Source: Owenia fusiformis (lineage: Eukaryota > Annelida > Polychaeta > Sabellida > Oweniidae). From it: DNA of 64,000 bases. The stretch lies in assembly GCA_903813345.2 (NCBI GenBank), contig CAIIXF020000004.1:21610477-21674476 (forward strand), given 5' to 3'. The first letter of the stretch is position 1, and every line of letters begins with the position of its first letter. The notes below the pieces were generated by a model. That model ran no database searches. It saw only the letters and a list, made by a program, of their open reading frames with translations, and was not told the origin of the DNA. Positions 43,347 to 56,192 of the stretch are shown piece by piece. The translations under genes were made by a program, and so were the position numbers.

Positions 43347-43555
43347 ATGGCTGCTCCCAACGAGAGGAGACGCTCGTACACAATCGAGGATAAACTATCA
43401 ATTGTGCGTCATACAACAGAACACGATTTTGATAATAATTCAAGCGGTGCTCTAAGAGAATAAAATATTTCTAAGAAACTAATTGGGAATGGGTCTAATT
43501 TTAAAATGACACACAAACGAACAAAAGAGGATAAAAATCCCTTTCTTGAATAATT
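43347..43555 (+). pseudogene. pogo/CENP-B-type DNA-binding domain fragment
   Basis: From an ATG the frame reads MAAPNERRRSYTIEDKLSIV, RHTTEH..., ALRE, a stop, then NISKKLIGN. The pattern RRSYTI(E)DKLSIVR...ALRE-NISKKLIG is that of the N-terminal helix-turn-helix of pogo/Tigger/Jerky-like (CENP-B/Brinker-type) proteins. An internal TAA after ALRE and loss of the Trp expected after LIGN show decay. No catalytic DDE part follows. It is probably a relic of a transposase or of a domesticated derivative. Confidence 0.5.
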
Positions 43556-44951
43556 GGCACACTACAGTGTATGCGTTTATTTATATACCCCTCTTTCAAA
43601 TATACGCCCATGGGCCCATTCATGAGAAACTCCGATACGTTGCACCGTCTTAATATCTGAAAGTTCAAATGCAAAGTCAGGTGTCATGACTTATAATGAT
43701 AATTCAAGAGAGATTTCAAAGTTCATGTTATCTATAGGTTGTAACAATTGAAAGATTATGTTTAGAATTTAATCTGTAGTGGTTGTATAGTGTTTTGTTC
43801 GATGATTTGAACACCAAGAAGGAATCACTTGATACCAAACAATGGATGTTAATGAATTAAATCAGAATATATTGAACTAATACAAAACGTATGTATTTTA
43901 TAGCATTGATAATTGATCGAATATATTCTGGATTGAGAGGATCACAAAATGGTATGTATGCCTATGTTTATACTTTTACAGTACATTCTGTCTTATTTTG
44001 CATGGTTGATACCGTTGGTGATTGTTTGTAATATTACTATAGTAATCGAACATTTGTTACTTCTTTTAAAAGACTGCATGTTTATTATATGGTATCTTAT
44101 ATTTTATTGTCGTTTAACTTATTGTATTGTTATTGTTGGATAATATGCAATATGCCAGCCTTCTTAACGGGTGGATCAGGATTCTGGAGGTGGCAACATA
44201 TATTTGACATGTTTGAAGATCCCACTGAAAAAAAATGTTGAGCCTCCTGCCAGTGATTTCGATTTCACCTGATAGGTATCACCCCTCCCCCCCCCCCCAC
44301 ACACACACACACACACACACACATCTTAACGTCTTCACCAGTGGTCACAAGTGACAAGTGTTTTTGAATACTAAATCGTTACATTGAGTCACAAGTGTAA
44401 CATGTACCCCTTCAATGTGATGATACACGTACGAGGGGTGATCTTGATGTAATGGCCGCATTTCTACACGGATGCTTTTTACAAACTGATTTTTTACCAG
44501 TGATACAATCAGATTTTAAGGCGAAATATGAAATAGATTTTGATACATCTTTATTTCCGTAAATGAGGTATAGGTTCCCCGAGGCCGACATAACGTTACA
44601 TATTCTGAATGGTGTAGATAATTATTGAATGATGTATCACTTAAAAAATCAAAGGGATTGGTCAATAAAAGCATCTTTTTAAAAAACCGTCCAATACTTG
44701 TTGATCACCCCTTGAACATGCAGATGATGAAGAAAATATTTCCAAAGATCGATCGGCTGCTATAAAATTGACAAATTGATAATGAATATGCCCAAATCCC
44801 ACCATATCCATTTTTGAAAATGTGACTAAATATTTTTTGGTCCCAAAATGATTCCCCACCTTACCCCCCCCCCCCCTCATCCGCCAGTTCGTAAACACTT
44901 GCGCTATGATGACAAATTGAGTTAGCTTTTAAATCTATCTATGTTTTTCAG
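43556..44951. other. Region expected to contain the first SLC22 exon
   Basis: The SLC22 gene needs an upstream exon with its start codon, ending in phase 0; none can be singled out here. A C run (44286-44298) is followed by an (AC)n microsatellite (44299-44322). There is another C run at about 44866-44876. Confidence 0.45.
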
Positions 44952-47900
44952 CGTTATGACGAGGTGTTAACTCACATTGGGGAGTTTGGAACTTACCAAC
45001 GGATCCAATATATTCTCCTAGCTATTACTTCCCTGACGTCAGCATGGCACTCAATGAACATGGTGTTTGTTGGCGCCACCCCCGACCACCATTGTAAGGT
45101 AGGTAGGGTCCTTTAATAACAAGTTGCGTGTACGATTGTGATTTCACCATCTCAAAATCACAATATCTTCCAGAATGTCTGTCATCTCTCTTTTACAATC
45201 ATTATTGGAAAATTTATTTCAAAATCAAAGTGCAAAAATGTGTAGCTTCCCCAAATTGAACAATAAAATGAAGGTATAAATATTATGTTTTTCTGGAATG
45301 AAGTTTGAATTGCGAGGCATTTTCAAAAATACATACGAAAAGTAATTACTAGTATATGACCCCAAAATATTTTAAAATTGAACAGAAAATTGATTCTGCC
45401 TTTATGTATGTATGTAGAATTTACTTGCGTATTTTATATAAAAATGTATAGTTAGGAATAAAGATATGAAAAATTAATAATAATCCTGTTCGTCGTATTA
45501 CGTCGTGTATTATCTAAAACAGTAACTCATGTCTTTAGTTTAAGCGATTCATTATTCTCAGTGGATCCTTATTCTCAGTTGTTCTAGTGACTATATATCA
45601 TATATCTCTCATATATCCTCATTATAGATCCCAGACCAATATAGAACACACTATGGAAACATATCAGAGACACAATTGTATAACCTTTCATTACCAACTG
45701 AACTTAAAGATGGCAACACTAGATATAAAAGATGTCAAATGTATCATCTCATAAACAACACTGACGACCTCTATAATAGATCTGAACAGGCTTGCACAAA
45801 TGGATGGGTCTACAGCAAAGAGAAATACCAAAGAACCATAGTTTCTGATGTGAGTAAAAAAAAAATTTAGTTGAGTAGACCTTCTAATAGATCATAGCAC
45901 GTTTAATGGAGAAAAGAAACAAAGAATTGCTAACGGTTGAAAAGGTCTATTTTAAATATTTTAAAGAGGTAAACATAAAATCAGACTCAAACGTCTAACT
46001 TAAAGAACGTTTTTCAAATAACCCGAATAGGAAATTAAATTATATAATATCGATTCCATATCTAGCAATTATGAGCCCTCTTCGGTATTTCCTTGTTTCA
46101 ATTTGGCGTTTCTATAATTTTTGGTGTTCCTTTGTAGATTTATACAGTATTTGTTCAGCATGTATTGCAATGGTTTAAGTATGAATAAAAATATATATAT
46201 AGTAAAATATCTTGTATTAGTGTCTGGGATTGTGATCAAGGTTTCTTAATTGTTTCCTTGTACATTAAATCATTGAATGTGATGCTGGATCGAGGCTATT
46301 TCATTTCCTTTTATATTCTTGGATGTTCTTTTTCATGCCTTTTTTATCCGTTTTTATTATGGACTTTACTCTAATTAGGACTTGTGTTTACATATTTATC
46401 GCACCCTAAGGTGATATATTGTAATCAGTTTGCCGGCCGGGCGGGCGTCCCGAATAATCCTGTCTACTGGTTTCCAGTCAAACCGTTTGAGGGATTCATT
46501 TGAAATTCTCAGGGATGTTCTACCTATAAAAGTTTAGAACTGATTAGTTTTTCGGCATTCCTGGTAAATGTTAAGGGGGCCATTTTGGATTTCTCGTCCT
46601 AAAATCTTGTCTGATAAATGTTAAGGTTTCATGGCCATTTTGGATTTTCCGTCCTAAAATCTTGTCTGACGAGGCTTGTTTAGAAATAACTTAACGGTCA
46701 ATGTTTCCAATTTTCACATATTTTGTAATACATCAGTATATCTTTTACCAGAATTTTTTCAGGAAAATCTGATGAATTGTAGAAAAAAAGCTGTGCGATT
46801 CTGTTCACCCTTTGGCTTGTTTGTTATAGTGACCAACCTTTTGTGGACTGTGTTCGACGGTCAGCATTTGGCGGTTGGTGTTCGGCGTTCGGTGACTGTA
46901 CAATTGACAGCTGGTGACATTTTGCATGTTAATGTCTTGTTTAAAATATGTAAATATAAAGTAGTATGTTCTGTTCTGTTCTCAAGTGGAATCTTGTGTG
47001 CGGTGATATAGGACTGAGAAGTTCAGCATCTTCAATATTTTTTGCTGGACGTCTTGTTGGAGCACTCATGTTTGGACAACTGTCAGATTTGTGAGTATCG
47101 CTTCGATGTCGATGGTGATCATGATAAAGCGCCAAATAAAGTAGTCCGGTAAATCGTGTCTCACAAACCTCTTAGTGATGATGTTGTTTTTACTTCTTTA
47201 GTGCAGAAAATAGATTACTATAAACTTATTACTTATTTTCATTGCTGTATCCACTGTATGAGTCTATTACGATTCTCTGAGTTCAACATAAAGGAATGAT
47301 ATTTTTGGAAAGGTATATCGTACTGTGATGTTTGAAAAGAACGTTGATTTCAAACTCATGAAATGTGAAACTTCAATATTCTCAAAAGTTCAAAACTTTA
47401 CTGTCCAAAAGTTATTTGAATAACACAAACACAATAATGAACATTTTAAACCAGATTTCGAATTTTCTTTGCTGTTCTGTATTTCAGCGTTGGCAGGAAG
47501 TTGTCATTCTTCATAGCAGTTGTCCTACAGTGTGCCATAGGGACGGGAGCCGCCTTCTCTCCATCATTGATCATATTCTATGTTCTTTACTTCTTCCAAG
47601 GTGTCATGCAAGTAGGGGTATACCTATCTGCATATGTACTAGGTACAGTATTCTGTTTTGTTGCAATTGTATTATTAGTTTCCCATTTGTCAAGAACACG
47701 TTGTACCATGACATTGACCACAGTGTTCCCTTGTGTTATTACATAATGAAATATGCCAGAATTGTATCTATGATGCCATTTCAACAGGGCCTTGACAGTT
47801 GGGATACAATTCCTGATACTAGAATTGTATCTATGATGCCATTTCAACAGGGTGTTCACAGTTGGGCTATTAATCCCGGATACTAGAATTGTATCTGTGA

Positions 47901-50900
47901 TGCCATTTCAACAAGGCCTTCACAGTTGAAATACTATTCCTGATACTAGAATTGTATCTATGATGCCATTTCAACAGGACCTTGACAGTTGGGATACAAT
48001 TCCTGATACTAGAATTGTATCTGTAATGCCATTTCAACAGGGCCTTGACAGTCGGGATACAATTCCTGACAATAGAATTGTATCTATGATGCCATTTCAA
48101 CAAGGCCTTGACAGTTGGGATACAATTCCTGATAATAGAATTGTATCTGTGATGCCATTTCAACAGGGCCTTGACAATTGCAATACTATTCCTGATACTA
48201 GAATTGTATCTATGATGCCATTTCAACAGGGCGTTCATAGTTGGAATACTATTCCTGGATACTAGAATTGTATCTATGATGCCATTTCAATAACCCAGAT
48301 GCGAGTAGAAATAATCTTGATTTACGTCATTAAAAATTCAAAATTCAGTCAAAGTAATATCATATTTGAAATCTACATGTAAAATTACATCTAGAAATGT
48401 GGTTTTAAAAAGTGTTTATCAACTATGAAAAATTACTTTTCTTTGAAAATGTGACTTCTAGCTCGGGGAGATTCCGCATAGACCCCATGCTATAAAATCA
48501 CAAAAAAATGAAATATCTTTTCTTTTAGTGGACAGATAATATTTTGCTTTACTGGACATATTTTCATTAGTATAAGTATTAGACACATTAGGGCTATATG
48601 AATATTGAGCCACTTAAATTGATAAAATTCAAGTTTAAGGTAACTTTCTTATATACCTGCCATGTTAATTGACCCGAATCAGCCACCTGGTGGTGAAACT
48701 GGTAACTACCTACTCGCATTTGGGTAATTGGGCCTTCATATATGGACTATTCTCGGATACTAGAATTGTATCTATGATGCCATTTCAACAGGGCCTTCAC
48801 AGTTGGAATACTATTCCGGATACTAGAATTGTTGTATCTATGATGCCATTTCAACAGGGCCTTCATAGTTGGAATACTATTCCCGGATACTAGAATTGTT
48901 GTATCTATGATGCCATTTCAACAGGGCCTTCTCAGTTGAGATACTATTCCTGGATACTAGAATTGTATCTATGATGCCATTTCAATAGGGCCTTCATATT
49001 TGGAATACTATTCCCAGATACTAGAATTGTAGTATCTATGATGCCATTTCAACAGGGCCTTAACAGTTGAGATACTATTCCTGGATACTAGAATTGTATC
49101 TATGATGCCATTTCAACAGGGCCTTCACAGTTGAGATACTATTCCTGGATACTAGAATTGTATCTATGATGCCATTTCAATAGGGCCTTCATATTTGGAA
49201 TACTATTCCCGGATACTAGAATTGTATCTATGATGCCATTTCAATAGGGTCTTCAATTCACAGTTGGGATACTATTCCCGGATACTATTCGTCATTTATT
49301 CTTAGTAACTTAACGATTTACAAATATATCAAAACTTTTGATATTAAAGTATGACTGTTAAATTGTGTTTTCTGTGGTATACAACATGTATCATTATGAT
49401 TTCACCATGAATAAAATGCCCCGTGTTCTTGTGCTTTTTTGTTGTGACAATTTTACCTTGCCCTTTTTCTCTTACACATTTGTATTCAAGACATGTTCAT
49501 TGATCTTTCCCATGTCTTTACTTACTAGGTAGTGAAATTCTTGGTCCGAAGTTTCGCACATATTGGGGAGTGGGTAACCAGTACTTCTACGCAATAGGAC
49601 AGATGCTCCTAGCTCTACTTGGATACCTCATACGTGATTGGAGATACATAGAAATCGCCATATCTGCCCCACTGGTACTATATCTGACGTATTGGTGGTG
49701 GGTGCCCTCTTCTATTTGCCAAACGCAGGCCCCTAGAACTTTTTTACGTGCCTTTTATTTTGAAAGATATTTGGAGTCCTGCGTTTGGCGAATTAAGAAC
49801 ATGATGTGATTTAACATGATGGCGATGTGATGAATATCACATGTTTATTGACGTTACTGTGCTCTCTGGTTTGGAAACTTATTAAAGCATGTGCACATTT
49901 TATCAAATATCGAACCATCAGTTTCTGGGCCTTGGTTATGGTCCAACGTACCAACAAGTTCAAAACAGAACAGAATACGCTATAGCTTAGTTATCGTAAA
50001 ACTATTATTGGTCACTTGTATCATTTGAAATGTGCCATTTTGTAAGTCAGATTATTTTATTGCAATTGAATTGATCAAATTCTAGGCTTGTCCCTGAGAG
50101 TCCAAGATGGCTACTAGTACAAGACAGAACGAAAGAAGCCAAGGCTATTATACGTAAAACTGCCAAAGTTAACAGAGTTGATGTCTCTGAGAAGATACTG
50201 GACAGTCTCACAGCGGATACCGTTGATCCTAGTGGTAAAGCCCACAGCGTTATTGACTTATTCAGGAACTGGAAGATTATTAGCCTCTCGTTGCTTGTTT
50301 GGCTCGGTTGGTAAGTTTTAAAAAGTTGGAAATTCGATTTTCTGCTGGGAATTTTTTTTTAGTTCTATCATAATCCAGCCGTTTATAAAAGACACTCCGC
50401 TCAATTAAAAGGACGAAATAAAGATCCACCCATGTGCTTTAATGGAGCTTGTACTATATTTTAGTGAAAATACCACATGATCCATGGCCATACCAACATT
50501 TTCTTTCTTATTTTCATTCAGGTTAATCAATGCATTGGTCTATTATGGACTTGGCCTGAACACTAGGAATCTCGCTGGTGACCCCTACCTCAACTTCTTC
50601 TTCAGTGGTCTTGTTGAGATACCCGGTGTTGCCGTTGTTCATCTCACAATAGACAGGTATGTATAATCATAAACATGCTGTTGAACACGATTGAGACCTC
50701 GTCTTTTAGTCCGACTCCACCCCTTTCATTTTTCGGCCTTGACCTCTTACGTGAAGACGACGTCTAACATAATGCTGAGCTTGCATCTAGGGCCACATTG
50801 TCTACTATATTGTTTATAATACCCTATTGTTCTTGTTTTTCAGATTTGGTCGTAAGCCTGTGCTTTGTGGATTTATGCTGTTCGGTGGTCTGGCTTGTAT

Positions 50901-52520
50901 TTGTACATCATTTATTCCTACAAGTTAGTAACATACACACCTTCTTATTAAGCAATTAGTTTATCACAGAGATCTTATTAACTTGTGAATGAATGAAGAA
51001 TGTCACAGCTCAAGTTTGACCATACCATCTTCTAACATCTTTGTTGGAACACATGAAGAGTAAACAAAGGCGTTTGAAAGACTCCGTTTAAATATATATT
51101 GACATTTATAACTACTTCTCTTCAATCATTTTCAGATCTAAGCTGGCTAGCCACGTTGTTGGCAATGATTGGCAAGTTTGCGATCACAGGATCATACGCT
51201 GTCATCTACCTCGTTGCCACTGAAGTTTTCCCGACATGTGTCAGGTATATTTAGAGTCTTCCACCTTCTGCATCTGCCTTCTAGCGCACTTACTTCATAT
51301 AATATGAGATTCCAACTATTTTGTTGTTTTTAACATTAATGTTGTGTTTAAATTAGATAGACTTATACAAAACACTTTCACAATTAAACAAGAAAAATGT
51401 GGAAAAATGTTTAAGACAAAGTCTTTGTAAGTATCTGTATATATTTTTTGTTCTAACGTTATGGGTCTTTATTCTAGGAATGTAGGCTGTGGCATGGCTT
51501 CTATGAGTGCAAGGATTGGTGGAATATTAGCGCCACAGATAGTACTCCTTGGAGAATATGTACGCTTCCTCCCATTCTTGATATACGGGGGACTTTCTAT
51601 AGGTACAGCTATTGTATTTGTATACGTTTTCATAGTTTACACCTCTTCCGTACATGTAGATAGAACTTACTGAAGTTCATATGATATATCTTCTAAAAAC
51701 CCTGCAGATTATTCTTTTGTTCTTTCATGCAATGAAACTAGTAAAGTCACCAAACAATTTCATACGTGGCCTGGAAATGAACTTCCGGATGCATATTTTG
51801 GAGCGGAGTGTATATTTTCTGTTCGTTGCTAAAGTCTGAGCTAAAGTGGACAAAGTGATTTCTTCATAACCTTACATGCGAATACATATTAATTTGCCAA
51901 GTGATTTATTTTGCCAGATATTTGTAATATGGAATCGGGAAAATTGTAGATTCCCTGTAAGAGGCATATTTAGACTAAAGATCCTATTTTGATCTTTTTA
52001 GGAGCTGCGCTGCTTATGCTTCTACTGCCAGAGACGCGTGGTAGACCCCTACCTCAGACGATGGAAGATATGTATAACTACTCTAAAAGGTAGAAGCTTG
52101 TACTATGCTAACAACAGAAACAGGGGACATTCTGTTAGTCATCACTTTTGTGATCAACATCAGTGTTTGAAAGAAAACCCTTTCACGTGTTAAACTTTTT
52201 ATTGTTTTGCCTTTTTTCAATTATTGCTGTTATGCCTGGGTCACATTTGCTCCGATCCATCGGCCGGCCCTTGGCCAATTGAGTGTTTTGCTCAATATTT
52301 TATTCAATTTTGAAAATCGGAGCAAATGTGACCAATGCAGACTATACTATACTAGACTTCCGTATCATAAAAGCCATATGACCTTTTTAGACCAACAGAA
52401 GAAGAATCTAAAGATGGAAAGGATAACATCGCATTCCAAATGGACAATATTACAGATAATGCTCTAAATGCACCTATTCTGTGCAAGGATACAACGCAGC
52501 TAAATGCAACAAAATTGTGA
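44952..52520 (+). CDS. SLC22-family organic ion transporter, 5' exon not found
   Basis: Twelve exons join in frame: 44952-45098, 45628-45849, 46987-47090, 47488-47642, 49529-49697, 50086-50310, 50522-50656, 50844-50923, 51136-51244, 51478-51602, 52002-52089, 52391-52520; 562 residues plus stop. The start codon lies in an unseen upstream exon. Diagnostic parts in order: YDEVLTHIGEFGTYQ before TM1; a long extracellular loop with several N-glycosylation sites (NIS, NNT, NRS) and cysteines; SDWNLVC; the MFS motif GQLSDFVGRK split by an intron; LVPESPRWLL after TM6; DRFGRKP between TM8 and TM9; LLPETRGRPLP after TM12. SLC22 proteins are plasma-membrane transporters of organic cations, anions or carnitine; substrate cannot be told. 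All motifs are intact. A poly(A) signal is at 53061. Confidence 0.92.
47758..49290 (+). repeat. 63-66-bp intronic minisatellite, interrupted by a MITE
   Basis: Units contain AGAATTGTATCTATGATGCC, ATTTCAACAGGGCCTT and CAGTTGG(A/G)ATAC. Starts at 47758, 47821, 47885, 47948, 48011, 48074, 48137, 48200 and 48264 give a 63-64 base period. A second block runs from about 48752 to 49290 with 63-68 base units. Because 63 is a multiple of three, both strands show long repeat frames that are not genes. It is in the SLC22 gene's intron between exons at 47642 and 49529. Confidence 0.92.
48293..48725. mobile_element. 433-bp MITE-like insertion (GATGCGAGTAG family)
   Basis: The ends ACCCAGATGCGAGTAG and (complement) ACCCAAATGCGAGTAG form an inverted repeat. 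The insertion separates 'atttcaata' from 'aattgggccttcat', which are contiguous in intact minisatellite units, so the insertion is younger than the array. The target duplication is short (AAT-like) and not certain. Relatives are at 23263-23650. Confidence 0.7.
49714..49793. repeat. 80-bp MITE-like inverted repeat
   Basis: ATTTGCCAAACGCAGG and its complement (one mismatch) bound 48 bases. It lies 17 bases after the donor site of the SLC22 exon ending at 49697. Confidence 0.65.
52239..52333. repeat. 95-bp MITE-like element with perfect 18-bp TIR
   Basis: GGTCACATTTGCTCCGAT and its exact complement bound 59 bases that themselves contain a GGCCGGCC palindrome. It lies in the last intron of the SLC22 gene. 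Confidence 0.7.
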
Positions 52521-52700
52521 TACTTCAATAACAATGGATCGCTACAAATATTACTCCAAATGTATGGATACAACACAGCTAAATGCATCAGATTACAGTT
52601 CAGTACAATGGACAATATGTCAGCAAATCACAATTACTCCAAATATGCGCCCATTCAATGTAAGGATACAACACAGCTAAATGCAACAAACATGTTACAG
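52483..52700 (+). repeat. Tandem repeat across the SLC22 stop codon and 3' UTR
   Basis: The word GGATACAAC(A/G)CAGCTAAATGCA occurs at about 52488, 52566 and 52660, with shared flanking words (TTACAGTTCA, TACAATG, TTACTCCAAAT). The first copy encodes the last residues (KDTTQLNATKL) of the transporter, so the C-terminal tail derives from the repeat unit or the reverse. Confidence 0.65.
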
Positions 52701-53060
52701 TTCAATACAATGTATTCGATCTAAGAGTGAAACCGCCCAAAGCTGCAAAATGTGAAATTCACACAAGTAAATGTGTATTTATGAAGGAATATGCGTATTT
52801 CAATGAATGTAAAGATAGCAGGGAACGGAGGACCCACTTGTGGTTTTGCTTAAATAATTTTGTTTAGGAAAATATGCAAGACTTAGGCCTAATCTTGGCC
52901 TAATCTTGAGGAAAACAGGTTTACACTGTACCAATTAAACTTTCTCGAATGATAAGTTGTATTATATGTATCATTATATATATCAAGGACGTCTAGCTCA
53001 TATACCAACTATCAGACTATGAGTTTAAAATGTTTTGCGTTAAATTCTTAATCTTTATTA

Positions 53061-53066
53061 AATAAA
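53061..53066 (+). promoter_or_regulatory. Poly(A) signal of the SLC22 gene
   Basis: AATAAA lies 541 bases after the stop codon, in a region without other genes on this strand. The opposing signal of the pectate lyase gene (TTTATT at 53096-53101) is only 35 bases away, so the two transcripts converge and may overlap. Confidence 0.55.
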
Positions 53067-53143
53067 AGTTTGGTTTGACATTTGAAATGAATGTTTATTT
53101 GAGACGCCTTCGTGTTATTAAGCTGAAATTATGACATCCGCTC

Positions 53144-55392
53144 TCATTTAGATTTATACCCAGCGCCTGCTTTAATCGCCACGCTCATCTTCTTATCAGC
53201 CTTCATCATTTTATACTTGTATGGTACATAAGATACGCGGCTACTCTTGTTTGTCTTTCCTTTGATCCCCGTAGTGTAGTAATTTCCTTCAGCTCTGAGA
53301 TACCCACTATATTTGTCTTCACCACGTGGTTCGGTCTCATGTGCAGTTTTCGCGCGCTTTTTGTCGCTGATTTTGAAGTAGTTGTTTTCGAGAAGAACGT
53401 ACGCTTTCTGACTCGATCCGACTGCATACAGACCCCAGTCTTGGAAGAAATTGTTGAAAACGTGGACCGAAGCATATCTGACTCTTGGCAGCCTCTGACG
53501 ACAATTGATGAAGTAGTTGCTATGGAGTGTAATTCGCATTTTTACGTCACCAACGTCCTTTTCACTAGCGCCTATTAGCATAGTTTTATCATGGTCAGCG
53601 AATTTAGAATTCGACACAGTCACGTGACTGAACCCTTTAGTGATATCAACCAACCCGTCGTCATAGTTACGGAATGAACATCGATGAATCCAGGCGTTCT
53701 TGTACTTTCCACGCAGTTTCAACCCATCGTCCTTCCCGGTGTCAAAGTTGATTCTGTACACAATCGAATCGCTGACCAGTTGGATTGACTCCCCCGTAAT
53801 TGTAATATCCCGTCCTGATCCGTCAAGAATCAATCCCCGTCTGGGCTTTATAGAGGCGGGGAGTTTAATCTTCCCGGAACCCTTGAAGGTCACGTGCACA
53901 AAGTCGGCTTGGTTTACGCATTTGAGAAGGTCTTTGTAGTCGGGTTTAGCCTCACATCGCTTGTGACGGTACTTTGTGGCTCCACAACCGTATCCAACAC
54001 ATTCGTTGAACCACTTCGGGGCTTGTCCAATGACCGCCTAATTTTAAAAAAAAAGTGGTTATTACAAACGAATATACGTAGTTAAGCTACTGATATAGGC
54101 CTATTGAAACATAATATTTTTTCTTCGTGGTTTGAATAGGCAAATATATAGTTGAATATGTTGATGTTAAACAATAAAAGTTAACGTTTTAGAATATGGT
54201 ATAAAATTGTCATTTTTGTAGAATCTTTAAGTCTGTTTTTGTATTATACAAAAATGAGATATTGATTTTATGATTGCATGAAAACGGTCATAAAAATCAT
54301 GGGATAGAAAGCTTATTTAACGGGAGGGATTGTATACGGGTTTTATTCAAAGGGACGATGTGACATTTCCCAAATGGCATGAGGGAAATATATTGTCACG
54401 TGGAATTGAATAAACCGATATTCAATCTCTTATACTTAACTGAGGAATCATATAAAAAAAGAACCAACTCTCAAGTACTTATCAAAACTGTTATTTCTTG
54501 GATATACTAGCACAACATGTTGTAACAGCAACGCCAAATCGTAGCAAATCCCTTCGAACAAAAATCCTTCAACAGCATTTTCAGTTATAGGAAAAATCGC
54601 CAACAATGGCCAACATTTTCAAAATGGTCGCTCACTACATGTAAATTGCAGCCATTTTTCAAAATGGCCACCTACTAGCCAGATTCTTATAAGACAATGT
54701 GCCATGCTCATGAGTACTCACATGAACAGAATCGCTTATACTTTTTGAGTTATGGTAAAAACGTATAATAACACACATAAAATGACTTTCATTTTCAAAA
54801 TGGCCGCCTTTTAGACAAATTGTCATAAAACAGTGTGACATGCTAATGAGTATTCACATATCAAATACGAACATAGTCGTTCCAGTGCTGCTTTTCAAGG
54901 TATAGCAAAAATTCGTAAAATAGCGTGTAACGACCGCCATTTTTCAAGATGGCTGCCATGTGTTTCTTAAAAATGGCTTTCTATTTATGTCCTCTATAAT
55001 TTTTTTACATTCAAAGAGTAATTGCTATTACAGTTCTATACATTGTACATATATTACGGTAAAACTGTAAAATCGGAACTAAAATGATGACGTCGTATTT
55101 TGTAAACGTGCGGCCATTTTGAAAATCGGCTTTCGGGCATAACTGTACTGTATAATGTGTACAAAATATTAACAAAATTGGACCAACGGTATTTGAGTTA
55201 TCGCCCAGACGGAGGGACAGAGGCGTTTCCTATATCCCTTCGTTCGATGGGATGACAGGCTGGACGAACGAGTGAAGTCCTTACTTCATATAGCACATGT
55301 AAATACCGAGGATCTCTGAAACCAAGTCCTAAAATTAATCCTGTGGCACTTACCCCAAAATAGCTTAAAACAAGTATTCCCAATAATAACAT
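53144..55392 (-). CDS. Secreted family-1 pectate lyase, two exons
   Basis: Exon 1 is 55354-55392 (MLLLGILVLSYFG, a short signal-peptide-like start, donor GTAAGT); exon 2 is 53144-54037; 310 residues. Pectate lyases of family PL1 cleave polygalacturonan by beta-elimination with calcium. Seen: WFNECVGYGCGATKYRHKRC with paired cysteines, LILDGSGRDITITGES, DGLVDITKGFSHVTVSN, HDKTMLIG (162-169), and CRQRLPRVRY (192-201), which holds the catalytic Arg region. The WIDHC core of bacterial enzymes is WIHRC here, an Asp-to-His change. The length is normal. An intron plus a eukaryotic-style leader exon argue for a true animal gene of bacterial or fungal origin. It converges on the SLC22 gene; poly(A) signal at 53096-53101 (minus). 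Confidence 0.9.
54480..55255 (-). mobile_element. Intronic repeat with AAAATGGCCGCC motifs and CGAACGAAG end
   Basis: Read on the minus strand, it starts ATCCCATCGAACGAAGGGAT (about 55251) like the insertion at 39452. Within it the words CAAAATGGCC/AAATGGCNGCC occur about six times in both orientations. It fills most of the pectate lyase intron. No coding frame. Confidence 0.55.
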
Positions 55393-56192
55393 TGTGTGTC
55401 CTTAAACATCCAATTTTATGTTAAAGTGAAATCATATCATCTTGAACACGCATCTTTACCATCCCACTGAGGTGATAGCTTATCAAGTATCTGATCTAAT
55501 CACTAGCACATGTTATTTCACCACTAGCTCAATTCAAAAATCTCCTGACTTTCCTGACTTCTCTATTAGCAATTTGGATCGAGATAAATTTTGAACTTGA
55601 CCTATGTTTTTTACTTCTTTTTTTGATCATATTTAATCGCGTAAATCTATTTTAAACCCCCAAAACGCAGTTTTAGTGATTTGGACATTTTGACCTATAA
55701 AATGTCATACATTTTGAAAATTTGGCCTTAAATTGAAAAAAATTAAAGCCCCAAAAGGTCAATTAATGCCCAAAGAGGCCCACTAAAGAGGGCCTACAAT
55801 ATTTTTGGGCCAACGTTTTTTTCTGTGCCCATCCTATGGCCGCGCGGAAAATCTTTTAGGGCCCAAAAACCAAAATTCGGGCCAAAATTTTGAAAATTTA
55901 TAGCCCGTTTTTTGAAAATTTGGCCTAAAATTGAAAAAAATAAGGCCCAAAGAGGCCCTACAATATTTTTGGCCCAACATCTTTTCAGGGCCCATCCTAG
56001 GGGGGGGGTAGAAGTCTATGTTTAACAAAACACAAAGGTCGATCTTAAAAAACAGAGGGAAGGGGGCACAAATATATGCGAAAAAAAATTTTTTAATCTT
56101 AATTGCCAAGTGAATGTGAGGAAGAGCAGGGTAGCTCCAGAGTCCCCAGAGCCCCCCCCCCCCCCTCCCCCCTGGCAGCGGGCCTGCCATAT
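55393..56192. other. Upstream region of pectate lyase 1, degenerate repeats
   Basis: A ~165-bp duplicated unit with GGCCCTACAATATTTTTGG(G/C)CC words (about 55785 and 55950) and 'attgaaaaaaat' tracts is present, followed by G and C runs (about 55999-56008 and 56150-56170). No gene; no clear promoter element. Confidence 0.45.

Noticed and set aside
47365-48265. Frames of 90-173 codons on both strands with repeated MMPFQQGLDSW or LLKWHHRYNS units
   Set aside because: The 63-bp minisatellite period keeps any phase open; the array is intronic and no start or splice context supports translation.
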